From: Pleurodeles waltl
Lineage: Eukaryota; Chordata; Amphibia; Caudata; Salamandridae
Assembly (NCBI RefSeq): GCF_031143425.1
Contig: NC_090447.1
Coordinates: 848,909,760 to 848,973,759 of the forward strand
Length of the DNA: 64,000 bases
Direction of reading: 5' to 3'
Part shown: piece after piece, positions 1 to 10,854 of the stretch
Numbering within the stretch: the stretch's first letter is position 1
Layout of the letters: every line of letters begins with the position of its first letter
Program-made: the position numbers and the translations under genes
Notes under the pieces: generated by a model
Databases searched by the model: none
The model's input: only the letters and a program-made list of their open reading frames with translations
What the model was told of the DNA's origin: nothing

Positions 1-438
1 ACCCTTCCAACCTTTTATCCTCCTCTCTATTCCTCCAAGGAGGAGGAAAGGCTGCATCATCCGGATCCAAAGAGACTGTTGAATTTCTACAAGGATAGGG
101 GGAGCAAATATAGAATGGATGATCAGCTGATAATCAGCTACTTAGGCAAATTGAAGTGTGAAGCCGTCCACAAAAGAACATTGTCAAGGTGGCTCATCCT
201 TTGCATCAAAATATGTTATGCTTTGTCGAAGAAAAAACCTCCTGAGGGCATAAGAGCTCATTCTACCCGAGCTAAGTCTGCTAAATCTGCCTTGGCTAGG
301 GGTGTCCCTGTTACTGATATTTGCAAGGCAGCGACTTGGACTTCCCTCCACACTTTCGCAAAGCATTACTGCTTGGACTCAGAAGTGAGGAGGGACAGCT
401 ATTTTGCCTGTTCTGTTTCCCAGGACTTCTTGGTATAG
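1..438 (+). CDS. DIRS-A tyrosine recombinase, C-terminal part
   Basis: This frame is open from base 1 to the TAG stop at 436-438. It encodes the C-terminal part of a DIRS tyrosine recombinase, the enzyme that integrates the circular cDNA without making target duplications. The block GIRAHSTRAKSA contains the H-x-x-R catalytic pair, and the tail TFAKHYCLDSEVRRD contains the nucleophilic tyrosine. The same blocks occur in DIRS-B at 17680-17885, where the histidine is replaced by tyrosine. This copy therefore keeps the better catalytic signature. The N-terminal part with the first catalytic arginine is outside the window, so intactness cannot be judged. Confidence 0.85.
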   Translation, partial: TLPTFYPPLYSSKEEERLHHPDPKRLLNFYKDRGSKYRMDDQLIISYLGKLKCEAVHKRTLSRWLILCIKICYALSKKKPPEGIRAHSTRAKSAKSALARGVPVTDICKAATWTSLHTFAKHYCLDSEVRRDSYFACSVSQDFLV

Positions 439-473
439 GTTAACAGGCACCCACCTTCAAGTGCAGGACTGCT

Positions 474-1013
474 TTGGGACTCTACTCAAAAGGTGAGGAA
501 TCCACAGGTAGATTATTCATCAGAAGAACAGGTTACTTACCTTTGGGAACACCTTTTCTGGTGGATACAGTATCTACCTGTGGATTCCTCACTGATACCC
601 ACCCGCCTCCCCGTTGCCTATCTGGATATACCAAGAAGAAGAAAAATATTTGTATGTATCATATATATTGGAAATTGTATATACAGAATGTATGTTTATA
701 TATAAATAAATGTATATAAATCTTTGAGTTGAGTTCACACATGTGGTGCTTGTGATGTTGGTGTTCACCCGATCGCCTCAAAGGCATGGAAACAAAAGGG
801 GTGAAACTGATGTCAGCACACTGGAGAGATCTTCTTATGGCTCTGATGATGTCAGACAGAGTGGCGTGCGGAGTCGTTCCATTGTGACATACTCATCAAC
901 TTGGAGAGCTAGGGAAAAGTTTCCGTCGAACAATGCACATTGGATATTCAAAAGGTGAGGCATCCCCAGATAAATGCTGTATCCACCAGAAAAAGTGTTA
1001 CCATATGGATATA
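474..1013. repeat. DIRS-A internal and terminal inverted repeats
   Basis: Sequence at about 530-600 (with TTTTCTGGTGGATACAG) reappears inverted at about 945-1010 (with CTGTATCCACCAGAAAAA). This matches the DIRS arrangement in which an internal complementary region downstream of the recombinase gene mirrors the element's outer end. The 350 bp between the arms has no gene; around 640-720 it is AT-rich. Confidence 0.75.
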
Positions 1014-1153
1014 TAAAGCTCCCTACTTTTTTAAGAACCACTGACCTCATAGCCCATTTTTTCTGTGTTTTTGAACATTTTAAACCATCCCTGATATTCC
1101 TTCAAAATCAAGCCCATAAGGTTGTTCTTAAAAATCTCACTAATTTGTGTTTC
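1014..1153 (-). mobile_element. L1-H fragment, reverse transcriptase C-terminal region
   Basis: The minus strand reads as degraded LINE coding DNA, including the stretch LILKEYQGWFKMFKN. It resembles the segment after the RT palm of L1 elements, where a Leu-rich line is followed by a conserved Trp. It is contiguous in sense with 10855 onward once L1-N is removed. It carries one copy of the L1-N target duplication (1138-1153). Confidence 0.55.
1138..1153. repeat. Target-site duplication of L1-N, 3' side
   Basis: CACTAATTTGTGTTTC, identical to 10839-10854. It lies next to the A-rich tail of the minus-strand L1-N, as expected for target-primed reverse transcription. Confidence 0.93.
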
Positions 1154-1168
1154 TTTTTTGTAAAAAAT

Positions 1169-1174
1169 TTTATT
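1169..1174 (-). terminator. Polyadenylation signal of L1-N
   Basis: TTTATT on the plus strand is AATAAA on the L1-N sense strand. It is followed within about 10 bases by an A-rich run that abuts the target duplication. This is the expected layout of a LINE 3' end. Confidence 0.7.
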
Positions 1175-1662
1175 GGAGAAAAAACATAAGACGATACACA
1201 GTATGCATTGACATTTTTCAGTAATCCGTGGTTCAGATGATAATTTTACAAATGATATCTGAATGTACATTGTCTAATAGGTACATTGATTCGTCGACAT
1301 AGACTATGGTTTGAAAATTAGGAAGGGTGCGGGGAAGGGGGTAGAGGTTATTGGGGGGTCAAATTGTAATAGAGGGGAGCAGGAGAGAGAGAAGCGTGAT
1401 AGAGAGGAGAACGGGGAAGTATGAGGGTTAGGTAGAATATTAGGGGGGAAAGGCAAATATTTTGGCTCCGTGCTTCTGGGTTATTAGATGAATATTCAGG
1501 TTGTTCCTTGTCATTTGCCGACGATCTTATAGGATTGTGCCATGTGATACATTTATCAACGTGTATTGTAGGATGAGCCAAAAGGATATAGTTATGGGGG
1601 GGGAAAGGGCCATTCCAGGGGAGGGTAGACAAGGGAGAGTATCTGTGTGGATTCAGGATTAA

Positions 1663-2590
1663 GGCCCGTATTTATACTCCGTTTGCGCCGAATTAGCGTC
1701 GTTTTTTTCGACGCAAATTCGGCGCAAAACTAACGCCATATTTATACTTTGGCGTTAGACGCGTCTAGCGCCAAAGTATGGGCAAATAGCGTCATTTTTT
1801 TGCGTGAACGCCTTCCTTGCGTTAATGAGATGCAAGGAAGGCGTTCCCGTCTAAAAAAATGACGGCGACGCAAATGCGTCGTATTTATACTCCCGGGCAA
1901 AAGTCACGCCCGGGAGGTGGCGGGTCAAAAAACCCCGCATTTGCGCCACTATTTAACGCCTGGGTCAGGGTAGGCGTTAAGGGGCCTGTGGGCTCAAAAT
2001 GAGCCCACAGGTGCCCTCCCCTGCCCCCAGGGGCCCCCCCTGCCACCCCTGCCCACCCCAGGAGGACACCCAAGGATGGAGGGACCCACCCCAGGGACAT
2101 TCAGGTAAGTTCAGGTAAGTATAATTTTTTATATTTTTTAATTTTTTTTGGGTGGCATAGGGGGGCCTTATTTGTGCCCCCCTACATGCCACTATGCCCA
2201 ATGACCATGCCCAGGGGACATAAGTCCCCTGGGCATGGCCATTGGGCAAGGGGGCATGACTCCTGTCTTTACTAAGACAGGAGTCATTTAAATGGCGTCT
2301 GGGCGTCGAAAATAATGGCGCAAATCGGGTTGAGGCGATTTTTTTGCCTCAACCTGACTTGCCCCATTTTAAGACGCCCTAACGCCATTTTCCCCCTACG
2401 CCGGCGCTGCCTGGTCTACGTGGTTTTTTTCCACGCACACCAGGCAGCGCCGGTCTGCTAGCGCCGGCTAACGCCATTCCATAAATACGGCGCCCGCATG
2501 GCGCTTCAGAATGGCGTTAGACGGCGCTAAATTTTTTGACGCTAAACTGCGTTAGCGCAGTTTAGCGTCAAAAAAGTATAAATATGGGCC
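1663..2590. mobile_element. MITE-1: Harbinger-type non-autonomous element in L1-N
   Basis: A 928-bp element bounded by inverted ends GGCCCGTATTTATAC and GTATAAATATGGGCC, with TAA on both sides (1660-1662 and 2591-2593). The 3-bp TWA target duplication and GGCC termini fit PIF/Harbinger. It has no coding capacity. It is built from successive short hairpins: 1806-1846 (15-bp arms), 1985-2011, 2196-2247, 2256-2287 (14-bp arms), 2401-2453 (15-bp arms) and 2537-2570. GCGTCG and AACGCC motifs recur throughout. The termini differ from those of Harb-1, Harb-2 and Harb-3, so another autonomous partner is likely. Confidence 0.87.
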
Positions 2591-3033
2591 TAAATGTATA
2601 AAGAATCCGGTTTTGCCTACTAATGTTGGACAGTTAGCCTCTGATCGAGCAAAGCCAGGAAAGATAGTTTCTAGTACGTATTTAAGAGGGTCGATATGGC
2701 ATGGTGTAAAGGATGTTCTCTGGGATGAATAGTCTCTGGAGTGGAGGAAAGGGGTACGAGATCAGGGAGGGAAGCAAGGGAAGGAGAGAAAGGAAGATGG
2801 TGGGGTGTCAACTGCCATCCACTGACCATCAGCCAGCTGCCTCATGGTCTTGTCAGGAAGGGGCTCCAAATTTCTGTAAAAAGGGCCGCTTGATCCTGTA
2901 GGTCATAAATGACTCGCTCATGGGTAGCTGTTTGGAACAGGGCTGTCATCCATTCCGTTGGTGTTGGGGCAACAGCAGACCTCCAGTGTCGAAGAATACA
3001 GATTTTCGCTGTGGCAATTGCCGTGTGAAGTAG

Positions 3034-6000
3034 TCATTTATGGGGGCGTGATAGGGAGGGGTATGGGCGTATGTCGTGTAAGATAATGAGTGTTATCGGT
3101 GACGGGTTTGGTATTGATATGAAATCCCTAAGTGTCTGGAACACAGCTTCCCATAGGGGCTGTATCGTCGGACAGTGGCACAGAATATGAAGTAGATCAC
3201 AATGGAGCTCTGCGCATCGCCAACACCTCGCATGTGGTATCAGACCTGCCCTGAAGAGTTTTGTGGGGGTCCAGTACCAGTCCTGGAGGATTTTGAAGAG
3301 ACAGAATTTCAGGCGGGCCTCGCGGACCCCTCTGTCTAGGGCTTTGATTATGTCTTGCCAATCTTCTACTGTGTAGGCTATCGCTAGTCGATCTTGCCAT
3401 CTGAGACGCAGTCGTTCTAGGAGGGGTTGCGAATAAAGATGGTTCGTAATCTCTGCGTATAGACCGGCCATAACTCCTCTGTGCCGGCCCCATTTCTGTA
3501 GGTAATTGACAACAGGTGAGGTTTTAATCGTCCACGGGGGGTCCTAGGGCCTTGCGCATACAGTGCATGAGTTGCCTGTACCTCCATTCCTGATTTTTGT
3601 GGATTCCGAACTCTTCCTGTAGGGATTCGAAGGACCGGAAATCATTGCCATCTATTATTTGAGTTATGTTGTGGATACCAGCGTCGTTCCACTGGGGCCA
3701 CCTTAGGGTACTTCCCCCTATTTTTATACATTTGTTTCCCGCTAAAGGGGCTTGAGCATGTAGAGAAGGGTGCACTCCCAGTAGCCGGTGGGCTCTGCGC
3801 CACGCTGTATTTGAAGCCGCGAGGATAGGATTGGACGAGTGAGAGTAGTCGGTATATATCCCGCCTAGTTTGTGTTGTCCCTGTATGTGTTTCTCCGTGA
3901 TTGCCCATTGTGGGGGGTCTGGAGTGCCTGGTAGTGTGTAGGCTAGTTGTGATAGTTGTAGGGCTAGAGCGTATTGTTCTACTGAGGGTAGCCTAGTCCT
4001 CCATAGGGTCTGCGCGCTAATATTGTCCCCGGTTTTAGTCTTGGCCGTATAGAACCCCAGACAAAGGACCTTATCAAAGTATCAATCCTTCGGAGAAGAG
4101 AGAGCGGAATCTGTAGGGGGAGCATGCCTAAAACATATGTGAAGCGGGGGAGGGTGACCATCCTAACCGCCTGTGTTCTGCCCCACATAGATAAGCCGAG
4201 AAAGGTCCACTTGGCAAAGTCCTGTTTCATCCGGGATATAAGAGGGTCTAGGTTGTCCCTGACCATGTGTTCTAAGCCTCGGTTAATATATGTCCCCAGA
4301 TATTTGAGGTGGGTTGGGGTCCATTTGAATGGGCGGCCATGGATTGCAGCTCTCGTTGTTACGCGAGATAGGGGCAACGATTCACTCTTGTCCCAGTTTA
4401 CTCGATACCCGGACAAGGGTGCAAAGATTTCTATGATAGAGAGTAGCGATGGGATGGATCTCTCTAAATCAGACAAGGTTAACAGAATATCATCTGCATA
4501 TAGATAGATTTTGGAGGAACGCCCTGGTAATGAGATACCTGTTATCTGTTGAGAATTCCTTATAGTTGCCGCCAGCGGTTCCATTGCTAGTAAGAATAAG
4601 AGCGGAGACAAGGGGCAGCCCTGTCGAGTGCCCCTTCCGATGGGGAATGGGTCCGACAGAAAGCCCCCACAGTTAACTTGTGCCGTAGGGTGATCGTATA
4701 ATAATCGGACTTTAGAAATAAATTGATCTCTGAGACCAAAATGTTTCATGGTGGTGAATAGATAGGGCCATTGGATGCGGTCGAATGCCTTCTCCGCGTC
4801 GAGGGTTAGTGCCAAGGCTTCTTCTGGCAGGTTTAACGATTCAAGCAGGGTGTGGCATAGTGTGCGCATATGGTTTCTGGAAGTGCAGCCCGGTACGAAT
4901 CCCACCTGGGTATGATGTATTAGGGACGGTATGACTTTGCGTAGACGTGCTGCAAGGACACTAGCTAGTAATTTAACGTCTCAGTTTAAAAGGGAGATGG
5001 GGCGATAGCTACTGCAAAGTAGGGGGTCCCTTCCGGGTTTAGGCAGGACGACAATCATGGCCCTGTTGGACAGGGCACCCAGAGAGCCCTCCTGGCACGC
5101 CTCCATGAGTGCCTCGTGTACTGCCGTGGTTGTCTCCTCTCCTGACCATCTGTAAAATTCCGCTGGGAATCCATCTTCGCCCGGGGATTTATGGTATGGG
5201 AATTTTGTGATAACCTGTATAATTTCTTCCTTGCTTATATCGCCCTCAAGGAGAGCTCGGACGGCTTCTGATAGGCAGGGCAATTTTGCCGCAGTGAGAA
5301 ATGCCTCTGTCTGTGTCTGGTTGGTCGGGGTTTCGGGGGTGTAAAGGAGTTGATAATATGTAGCAAATTCATTCACAATGTCTTGCGGGGGGGTCAGTAC
5401 TGCTCCGGAGGGAGACATTATAGCTGGGATAGCTGAGGCAGCATCTCTCTGTCGGAGCTGTGCCGCTAAGAGGCGTCCGGCCTTTTCTCCTTGTTCATAG
5501 TGGCGGTGACGTAATCTTTGTAGTGCATATTCTGCCTGCATTGTGTAAAGATCGTTGTGTGCCATTCGGGCTTGTTCGAGGGAGCGGCGCAGCGCTGGGG
5601 ACGGTTGAGTAGTGTATTGTTTGGTGAGGCTTTGGATCGTGTCTTCTAGGGTGCGGTAGCGGACCTCCCTAATTCTATTGGCCAGTGCTGCGTCCCTCAT
5701 CATGTTCCCTCTCAGAGTGGCCTTAGCCGCTGCCCATAAGACCCGCTTGGATGTCACAGAGCCTATGTTTTCGGTCATGTATGTGGATATGTGGGCCTTG
5801 AGTTGTTCTTTCCCCTGGGGGGAACGGTATCTGTGTATGGCAAAGCGCCATGGTTTACGACCAGGAGAGGTCAAGCCCACCTGAATAGAGAGTGAAATCG
5901 GGGAATGGTCTGAGAGTCCGCTATCTAAGATGCTAGTGTCTAGTATTTGGGGGATTATGGTATGTGATACAAGAAGATAGTCCAGGCGTGATTGGGTACC

Positions 6001-6512
6001 ATGGACGGACGAAATGAATGTGAATTCCTTGTCCTTTGGGTGTGTTAGTCTCCAGCAGTCGACTAGACCTACATCTGCTGTGATATCCGTTAGTAAGGCC
6101 CTATCGGGATTATTGGTCCGGTTGGTGCATAGACAGAGCCCACACATAGGAAGGTATTTCCTATTTTCAGTTTGACAAATGTATATCTCCCTTCTGTGTC
6201 ATTCCATGTTTTAATGATCGTGGTCGGCAGGGATTTACGTATTAGTATCGCTACACCACATTTACGAGGAGTGCCTCCCTTGATTCCCTGATCTTCTGGA
6301 CAGCAGCTGAAGAGGACCTTTCCTACCCAGTCACGTCTGAGTTTGTCGGACTCTATATTATCAAGATGCGTTTCTTGGATCAGGGCTATGTCTGCTTTTT
6401 TAGATTGGAGATATGACAAGATCTTTTTCCGTTTGGTGTAATTCGTCATGCCATGAACATTCCATGAGAGGATTCGTAGAGGGTGTACTATGTGGGGGGT
6501 TGTCGCTGGCAT
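3034..6512 (-). pseudogene. L1-N ORF2: endonuclease-reverse transcriptase, broken
   Basis: ORF2 nicks target DNA and reverse-transcribes the L1 RNA. The apurinic-type endonuclease starts at 6512 (LRILSWNVHGM, then IQETHL) and ends near 5890 with the catalytic SDHSPI motif. Between SVYAPTG and DRALLTDIT (about 6150-6130) the central GGDFN block is missing and the frame shifts. An in-frame TGA interrupts the RT at 4981-4983, inside a block reading LLN-stop-DVKLLASVLAARL. The RT palm follows, with LDAEKAFDRIQWPYLF, GTRQGCPLSPLLF and the catalytic YADD near 4500. After 3979 the C-terminal part continues through several frameshifts to 3034. It cannot make functional protein. Confidence 0.88.
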
Positions 6513-8628
6513 ACTGAGTTAGAGGAAGGAATTTCAGCAATACTGGGAGTGGTAATCGTGTGTTACTGTGTTAGTTGTAATATGAATATTTGGGAGTTCG
6601 AGGGGTGAGACAGAGGCAGCTGATGAGGGTCAGGTACCCCGACAAGAAAGGGGGGGGGGGGAGAAACAAGAACGTGTAGGGGTTGGTGAGGGAGGGGAAA
6701 GGGATAATATGGGAGGAAAGAAGGCTAGAGTTAGCGTTTATCTGTAAAGGGGAATGGATGTGATGATTAGGAGGGGAAGAGGTTAGAGGGATATAGGGAG
6801 GATCGGGAGTACTTTGCTCCCTTAGGGACGGTCTGTAAACGGCGAGTCCGAGTCCTATCTGACCTCCTAATGCCGTCGATTCAGCCTCTCTGCCGAGGAG
6901 GCGGCGTTGGGGCAGGGGGAGGCCAGTATTGATCCAAGGTGGTCGAATGCACAAGTTCTGAGCTGAGCTCCGGAGGAGGGGAATGGATATGGGGGGAAGC
7001 CATGGGCATATTATGGAAGGGGGGGGTGGGCCGGGAGAGGGTAGTAGCTATGTTGATGAGGGAGGGTATAATGTGTAGATAATGGGGGGGGGATTTGGTG
7101 ACATAATTTTAATATGGCGAGGGTGGGTACAGCGGGAAAGGTGGTAGAGAGGGAGTTCGCACTGGCCTGGATTAAGAGATGGAGAAGGGTCCAGTTGATA
7201 CCTCGCAGTGTCCGGTGTCTAAGTTAATAGGGTAGATGTTTATCCTATTTTCGAGTGGAAGGGGGCTAGCGATCACTGTACTTGATGTATGTCATCGCAA
7301 TGGGTTCTATGTTGTGAGGGTATATATTGGTCAAGGAGAGGGGGTGGGTGTGGATCAGGGCGTATATTTGTAATCATGATTATAATGATAGATATAAATG
7401 TGGTGATGGTTGTAATGTAGATGTTACCGTAGGTGTTGGTATTTGTGTAAGGGGGGGGAGAAGTGATTTGTGGGATCAAGGGGTGGGTGTCTAAAGGGCC
7501 GGAGGAGAGGAGAGGGCACGGGGGGGAGGGAGCCAAGTAACATAATGCCGGTTCAGATCAGGATATTGGAGTACATTTGTACATAATAACAGTTGAAATA
7601 TTACTATACTTATATAGCATAATATCGTTATGTCAAACAACATAATGTCAAACAGCATAATGTCACTGCAATCTGTTAATTTTTATAACATAACATAGTA
7701 TAATATAGCATAACGTAACGCAATATAACTTATTTCCGCACAGGTAATCTTATTACATTCTATTAGTTTATATGTCGCGGGACCAGCCCCGGCGTGGGTG
7801 TTGTTATTGAAGGGTGGAACATGGGTTGTGTATATAAGTGGTTGGTCTACTGCTCATCATCTACGTGTTCAGGTGTCATCGCGAGTATATGGGGGGGTTA
7901 CATCCCCCTCATGGGGAGGATTCTGGGGGATACGTATGAATGTCGACCTGTTTGTCATGTCTCCATGGAGGTATAGTGTTCCCGTAAGAAGTAGTGGTGC
8001 ATCTCCGTAATATGTAATGTTGTGTATTGTATCTTATCGTCCCCTGTGGCAGTACTCTAGTGATCGTCGGGATGTGTATTATTGCATGTAGATTATATTA
8101 CATTCGTTTCGTTTCCCGGAACGGCCGTTTAAGGGAGAAGTGGAGGGTGGTAGATTTAGCTGAGAGGGGACAGCGTTACGACTTGTTTGCAGGATCGGGC
8201 CTGTTCATGTAGTCTTGTTGTTATTGTGTGGTGTTGTGTTGTCAAATATTCTATATTGTAGTAGTGCTGTGAGGGGTTGAATGGTAGCTTCTCTTTAGGT
8301 GTTGGAACTTGTCCCTACTGAGCAAGGTCCCGATGTATGTGTTTGCATCACCTGTGGGGTCTGCAAGATCCGGCTTGTGCGTTTCGTGTTGTACAGTGGA
8401 TATCTATGCAACAGTGTTATAAAATAAGCCCCGTGTTATCTTGTAGAACATGTAAACATAATGGTCGTCTAATGTTGTTAAAAAAAAAAAAAAGGGTTAT
8501 TGACAATTGTTAAGTAATAATGGTTACAAACAAAACCCGGGCTTGTACTCATCCTTCCGTGAGTTCTCGTCGTTCCGGTTTCAATGTCTTGTAATCATCT
8601 CACATGCATCCAACGAGGGATCGGTGTT
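6513..8628. other. Long spacer between ORF1 and ORF2 of L1-N
   Basis: This 2.1-kb stretch has no recognisable gene. It contains G-runs (around 6650 and 7020), an AT-rich region with recurring CATAATGTCA and ATAGCATAA words (about 7560-7740), and an A13 run near 8480. L1 spacers between ORFs are normally tens of bases, so it may hold a degraded insertion. No inverted ends or target duplications were seen. Confidence 0.5.
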
Positions 8629-9771
8629 TCAGGGGGGTACAGTCATTGGTTTTAGAGGTGATCTGGATTTGTCTCCTTCTGACAGTTGGGTGTAGGTTGC
8701 CACAGCGTGGAGAACCTGACCCCTGTCGTCGTGTAGTCTGGCTAGCCTCTCTGTGTCCCTGCCCCTTTGATTGAGGTCGGTGTCATGATGGAGCGGGCCT
8801 TCTTTCTCTGGGCCCGGGGGTAAGAGTCCTCCCCCTTCGTTTTCTCTCCCGGTATCTTGTGAACAGTCTGGATTGGTAGAGTCCATAGGCTGATGTTGAA
8901 AAGAGTCAAGGAAAAGGCTCAGTTCGTCTGGATTATAGAAGTCTTTGGATATACTGTTATTGGTGACCCACATTCTGGCGGGGTCAAAGAGGCCGAATTT
9001 CATCCCCATTTGGCGAAGTCGAGGTCTTAGAGCTAGGAAGGCTTTTCTTCGTTCGTTGGTGTCCTTGGAGTAATCAGCTGTTATTCGGATGTCATGTTGG
9101 CCTATCCGGAAAGGGCCCTGTTTACGCGCCGTTTGTAATATCTGTCAGGCATGGTTGTGGCGTAATAGACAAGCGATTATCGGTCTGGGTCTTAAAGATG
9201 TATCAGAACGTTTCGGGCCTACTCTGTGTGCTCTTTGGAATTCCAGCGGTGGGTCGAAGTCCAGGGAGGTTAGTTTGGGGAGAACGGAGCCCAGGAAGGC
9301 CTGCATGTCTGTACCTTCTTAATGCTCCGGGATTCCCAGTAGGTGAATGTTATCTCTTCGGCTCCTATCCTCTAGGTCTGTGAGTTTACTCCTAAGGTAA
9401 AGGAGGGCTTGGTCTCTGTCTCGATAAGTGGTCATCTGCATTTCTAATGAGCCCATGCGGTGTTCCAGGCCTGTCACCCTGGTTTGAAAACCTGCAATGT
9501 CTAATCTCATAGATTTGGTTTCCAGGGTCAGTGAAGACAGAGAAGCGTCCATTCCCTCTATTCGGCGGCTGACAGCGGTGATCTCCTGTAGGATTTTTTC
9601 CATGGTTATTGATTGTTCCTTGTCAGACATTGTGGTGGATTGTGTTGGGGAGGGTGGTGAGTGAGGTCCTGTTATCGTAGATATTGGACGCTTGTGATGG
9701 AGAGCTTCGGAGAATAATAATTGTCGTGCCGACTTACCAGTGGGTTTCTGGTTTGTTTTGCTGCCGGGCAT
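8629..9771 (-). pseudogene. L1-N ORF1: RNA-binding chaperone protein, frameshifted
   Basis: ORF1p coats L1 RNA as a trimer. The N-terminal 150 codons (9771-9322) encode a basic leader, then a heptad-rich coiled coil, then the RRM entry motif LEDRSRRDNIHLLGIPE. The reading frame is then lost. The C-terminal domain reappears at 9009 with KFGLFDPARMWVT, a characteristic L1 ORF1 C-terminal block, and runs to the stop at 8629. The region 9010-9320 contains the rest of the RRM in other frames. Order, spacing and strand fit ORF2 downstream. Confidence 0.83.
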
Positions 9772-10838
9772 CGCCTCGTCCGTCTGTGTGTGTTGTCCAA
9801 CTGGTTTCGGAGTTTTCCTCGAAGTCTGGCGAAAGCAGTGTTACGCAGTCAGCCGGCTCTTGTCGTGTTCTGACTTTTGATGTTCTCCCTTTTTTTTCTT
9901 TTTCCCCTCCTCTTCTTTTTTTGTTTTGTTTTGGGGGGATTTTAGGGTTGAGGCGGTAGTTTATTTGGTCCTTTTTTCTGTTCCCGGATGTGTTGGGGGG
10001 GAATTTTTGGTGTGTTTCTTCTTTCTTTCTGTCTTCTCCTCCTGTTTTGTTTTTCTTTCTCTCCTTCCCCCCCTTTCGCCTCCCCTCTCCCTCTTTGTTT
10101 AGCTTGGTTCTTAGCTCTCTTCTTCCCCTTTTCTGTTTGCTCCTTATTCCTCCTTCTCCTTATTTTTCCCTTACTCCCCTTCTTCTCTTGTTTCCGTGTC
10201 TTTATTCCTTTCTATTGTTTACTGTCCTGGTTCGCCCCTCCTCGCCTCCTCGCCTCCTCACCTTGTTCCCCTCGCCGCTCCGCGGTATTGTCTTCTTCTC
10301 CCGGGCCAAATAGAGGATAAATGCTCATCGCCTCCCTTTGGAAATAGGATGCGAAGGACTGTGCCTGCGACTCCAGTCGCCGTAATGGTAGAGAGGCCGG
10401 CTCCTCTCTCGGCTCGAGAGCGTGGCTCCTCCCCCGCAGTTGGGCCTACCTCGATGTTGTGCACCCTAGGTCCCCTGATGCTCCGGAGCGTGTCCCCACT
10501 CAAGATCGGAGGTCCTGGGCTTTGGGGGGCTCCTCAGGGTCTTCCGGACTGGGTTCCTCCGTCCTTAAGAGAGCCGGTTTTCTGGTCGAGGAGACGCAGC
10601 TCCGCCCTTTCTGTAGGCCATTTTTCCCCCTTTCCCTCCGAGGCGCGCTGTCGGCCGATAGGGTCTCGGCGGCCAGTTGTTGAGGTTCGGACGGAAGCTC
10701 AAGGTTGTAGGAGGGTTTCGGCGTGCGTTAAGGCGATTTTTCGGCCTCCCTAGGGCCCCCGCCGTCTCCTCGGGGCCACTGCGGCGCGGAGCTCGGGACT
10801 TAGGCGGCCATCTTCTTTCGTGGCCTGGCCACGCCCCC
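9772..10838 (-). promoter_or_regulatory. L1-N 5' UTR and internal promoter
   Basis: This 1.07-kb leader lies upstream of ORF1. Its distal half (10250-10838) is CpG-rich. Its proximal half (9890-10230) is a strand-biased tract, pyrimidine-rich on plus and purine-rich on L1 sense. AAGATGGCCGCC lies on the sense strand at 10814-10803, about 25 bases from the element's first nucleotide, and matches the YY1 consensus. A YY1 site at the very 5' end is a known feature of the human L1 promoter, where it positions transcription start. Function here is inferred from position and motif only. Confidence 0.65.
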
Positions 10839-10854
10839 CACTAATTTGTGTTTC
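10839..10854. repeat. Target-site duplication of L1-N, 5' side
   Basis: CACTAATTTGTGTTTC, identical to 1138-1153. It begins directly after the first base of the L1-N 5' UTR and fixes the full-length 5' end at 10838. Confidence 0.93.

Larger units (their letters stand above)
1..1013 (+). mobile_element. DIRS-A: 3' part of a DIRS-type retrotransposon
   Basis: The window opens inside the tyrosine recombinase gene of a DIRS element. The gene ends at 438 and is followed by the inverted-repeat block typical of DIRS 3' ends, finishing near 1013. The rest of the element lies left of the window. It is the same broad family as DIRS-B (13150-18444), because the recombinase tails align residue by residue. 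Right of 1013 the sequence reads as minus-strand L1-H coding DNA, so DIRS-A was inserted into that LINE. The exact outer end is uncertain by about 10 bp. Confidence 0.85.
1154..10838 (-). mobile_element. L1-N: full-length L1-type LINE with target duplications
   Basis: This 9,685-bp non-LTR retrotransposon lies between two exact copies of CACTAATTTGTGTTTC (1138-1153 and 10839-10854), the target-site duplication. Read on the minus strand it has a GC-rich 5' UTR (10838-9772), ORF1 (9771-8629), an unusually long inter-ORF spacer (8628-6513), ORF2 (6512-3034), and a 3' region ending with AATAAA (1174-1169) and a short A-rich tail. A MITE (1663-2590) is nested in the 3' region. Without it the LINE is about 8.75 kb. 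Both ORFs carry frameshifts and stops, so the copy is dead although structurally complete. Confidence 0.9.

Noticed and set aside
10196..10753. Plus-strand 185-codon frame in the L1-N 5' UTR
   Set aside because: An antisense chance frame in GC-rich DNA with no recognisable domain. The minus-strand LINE layout explains the region.
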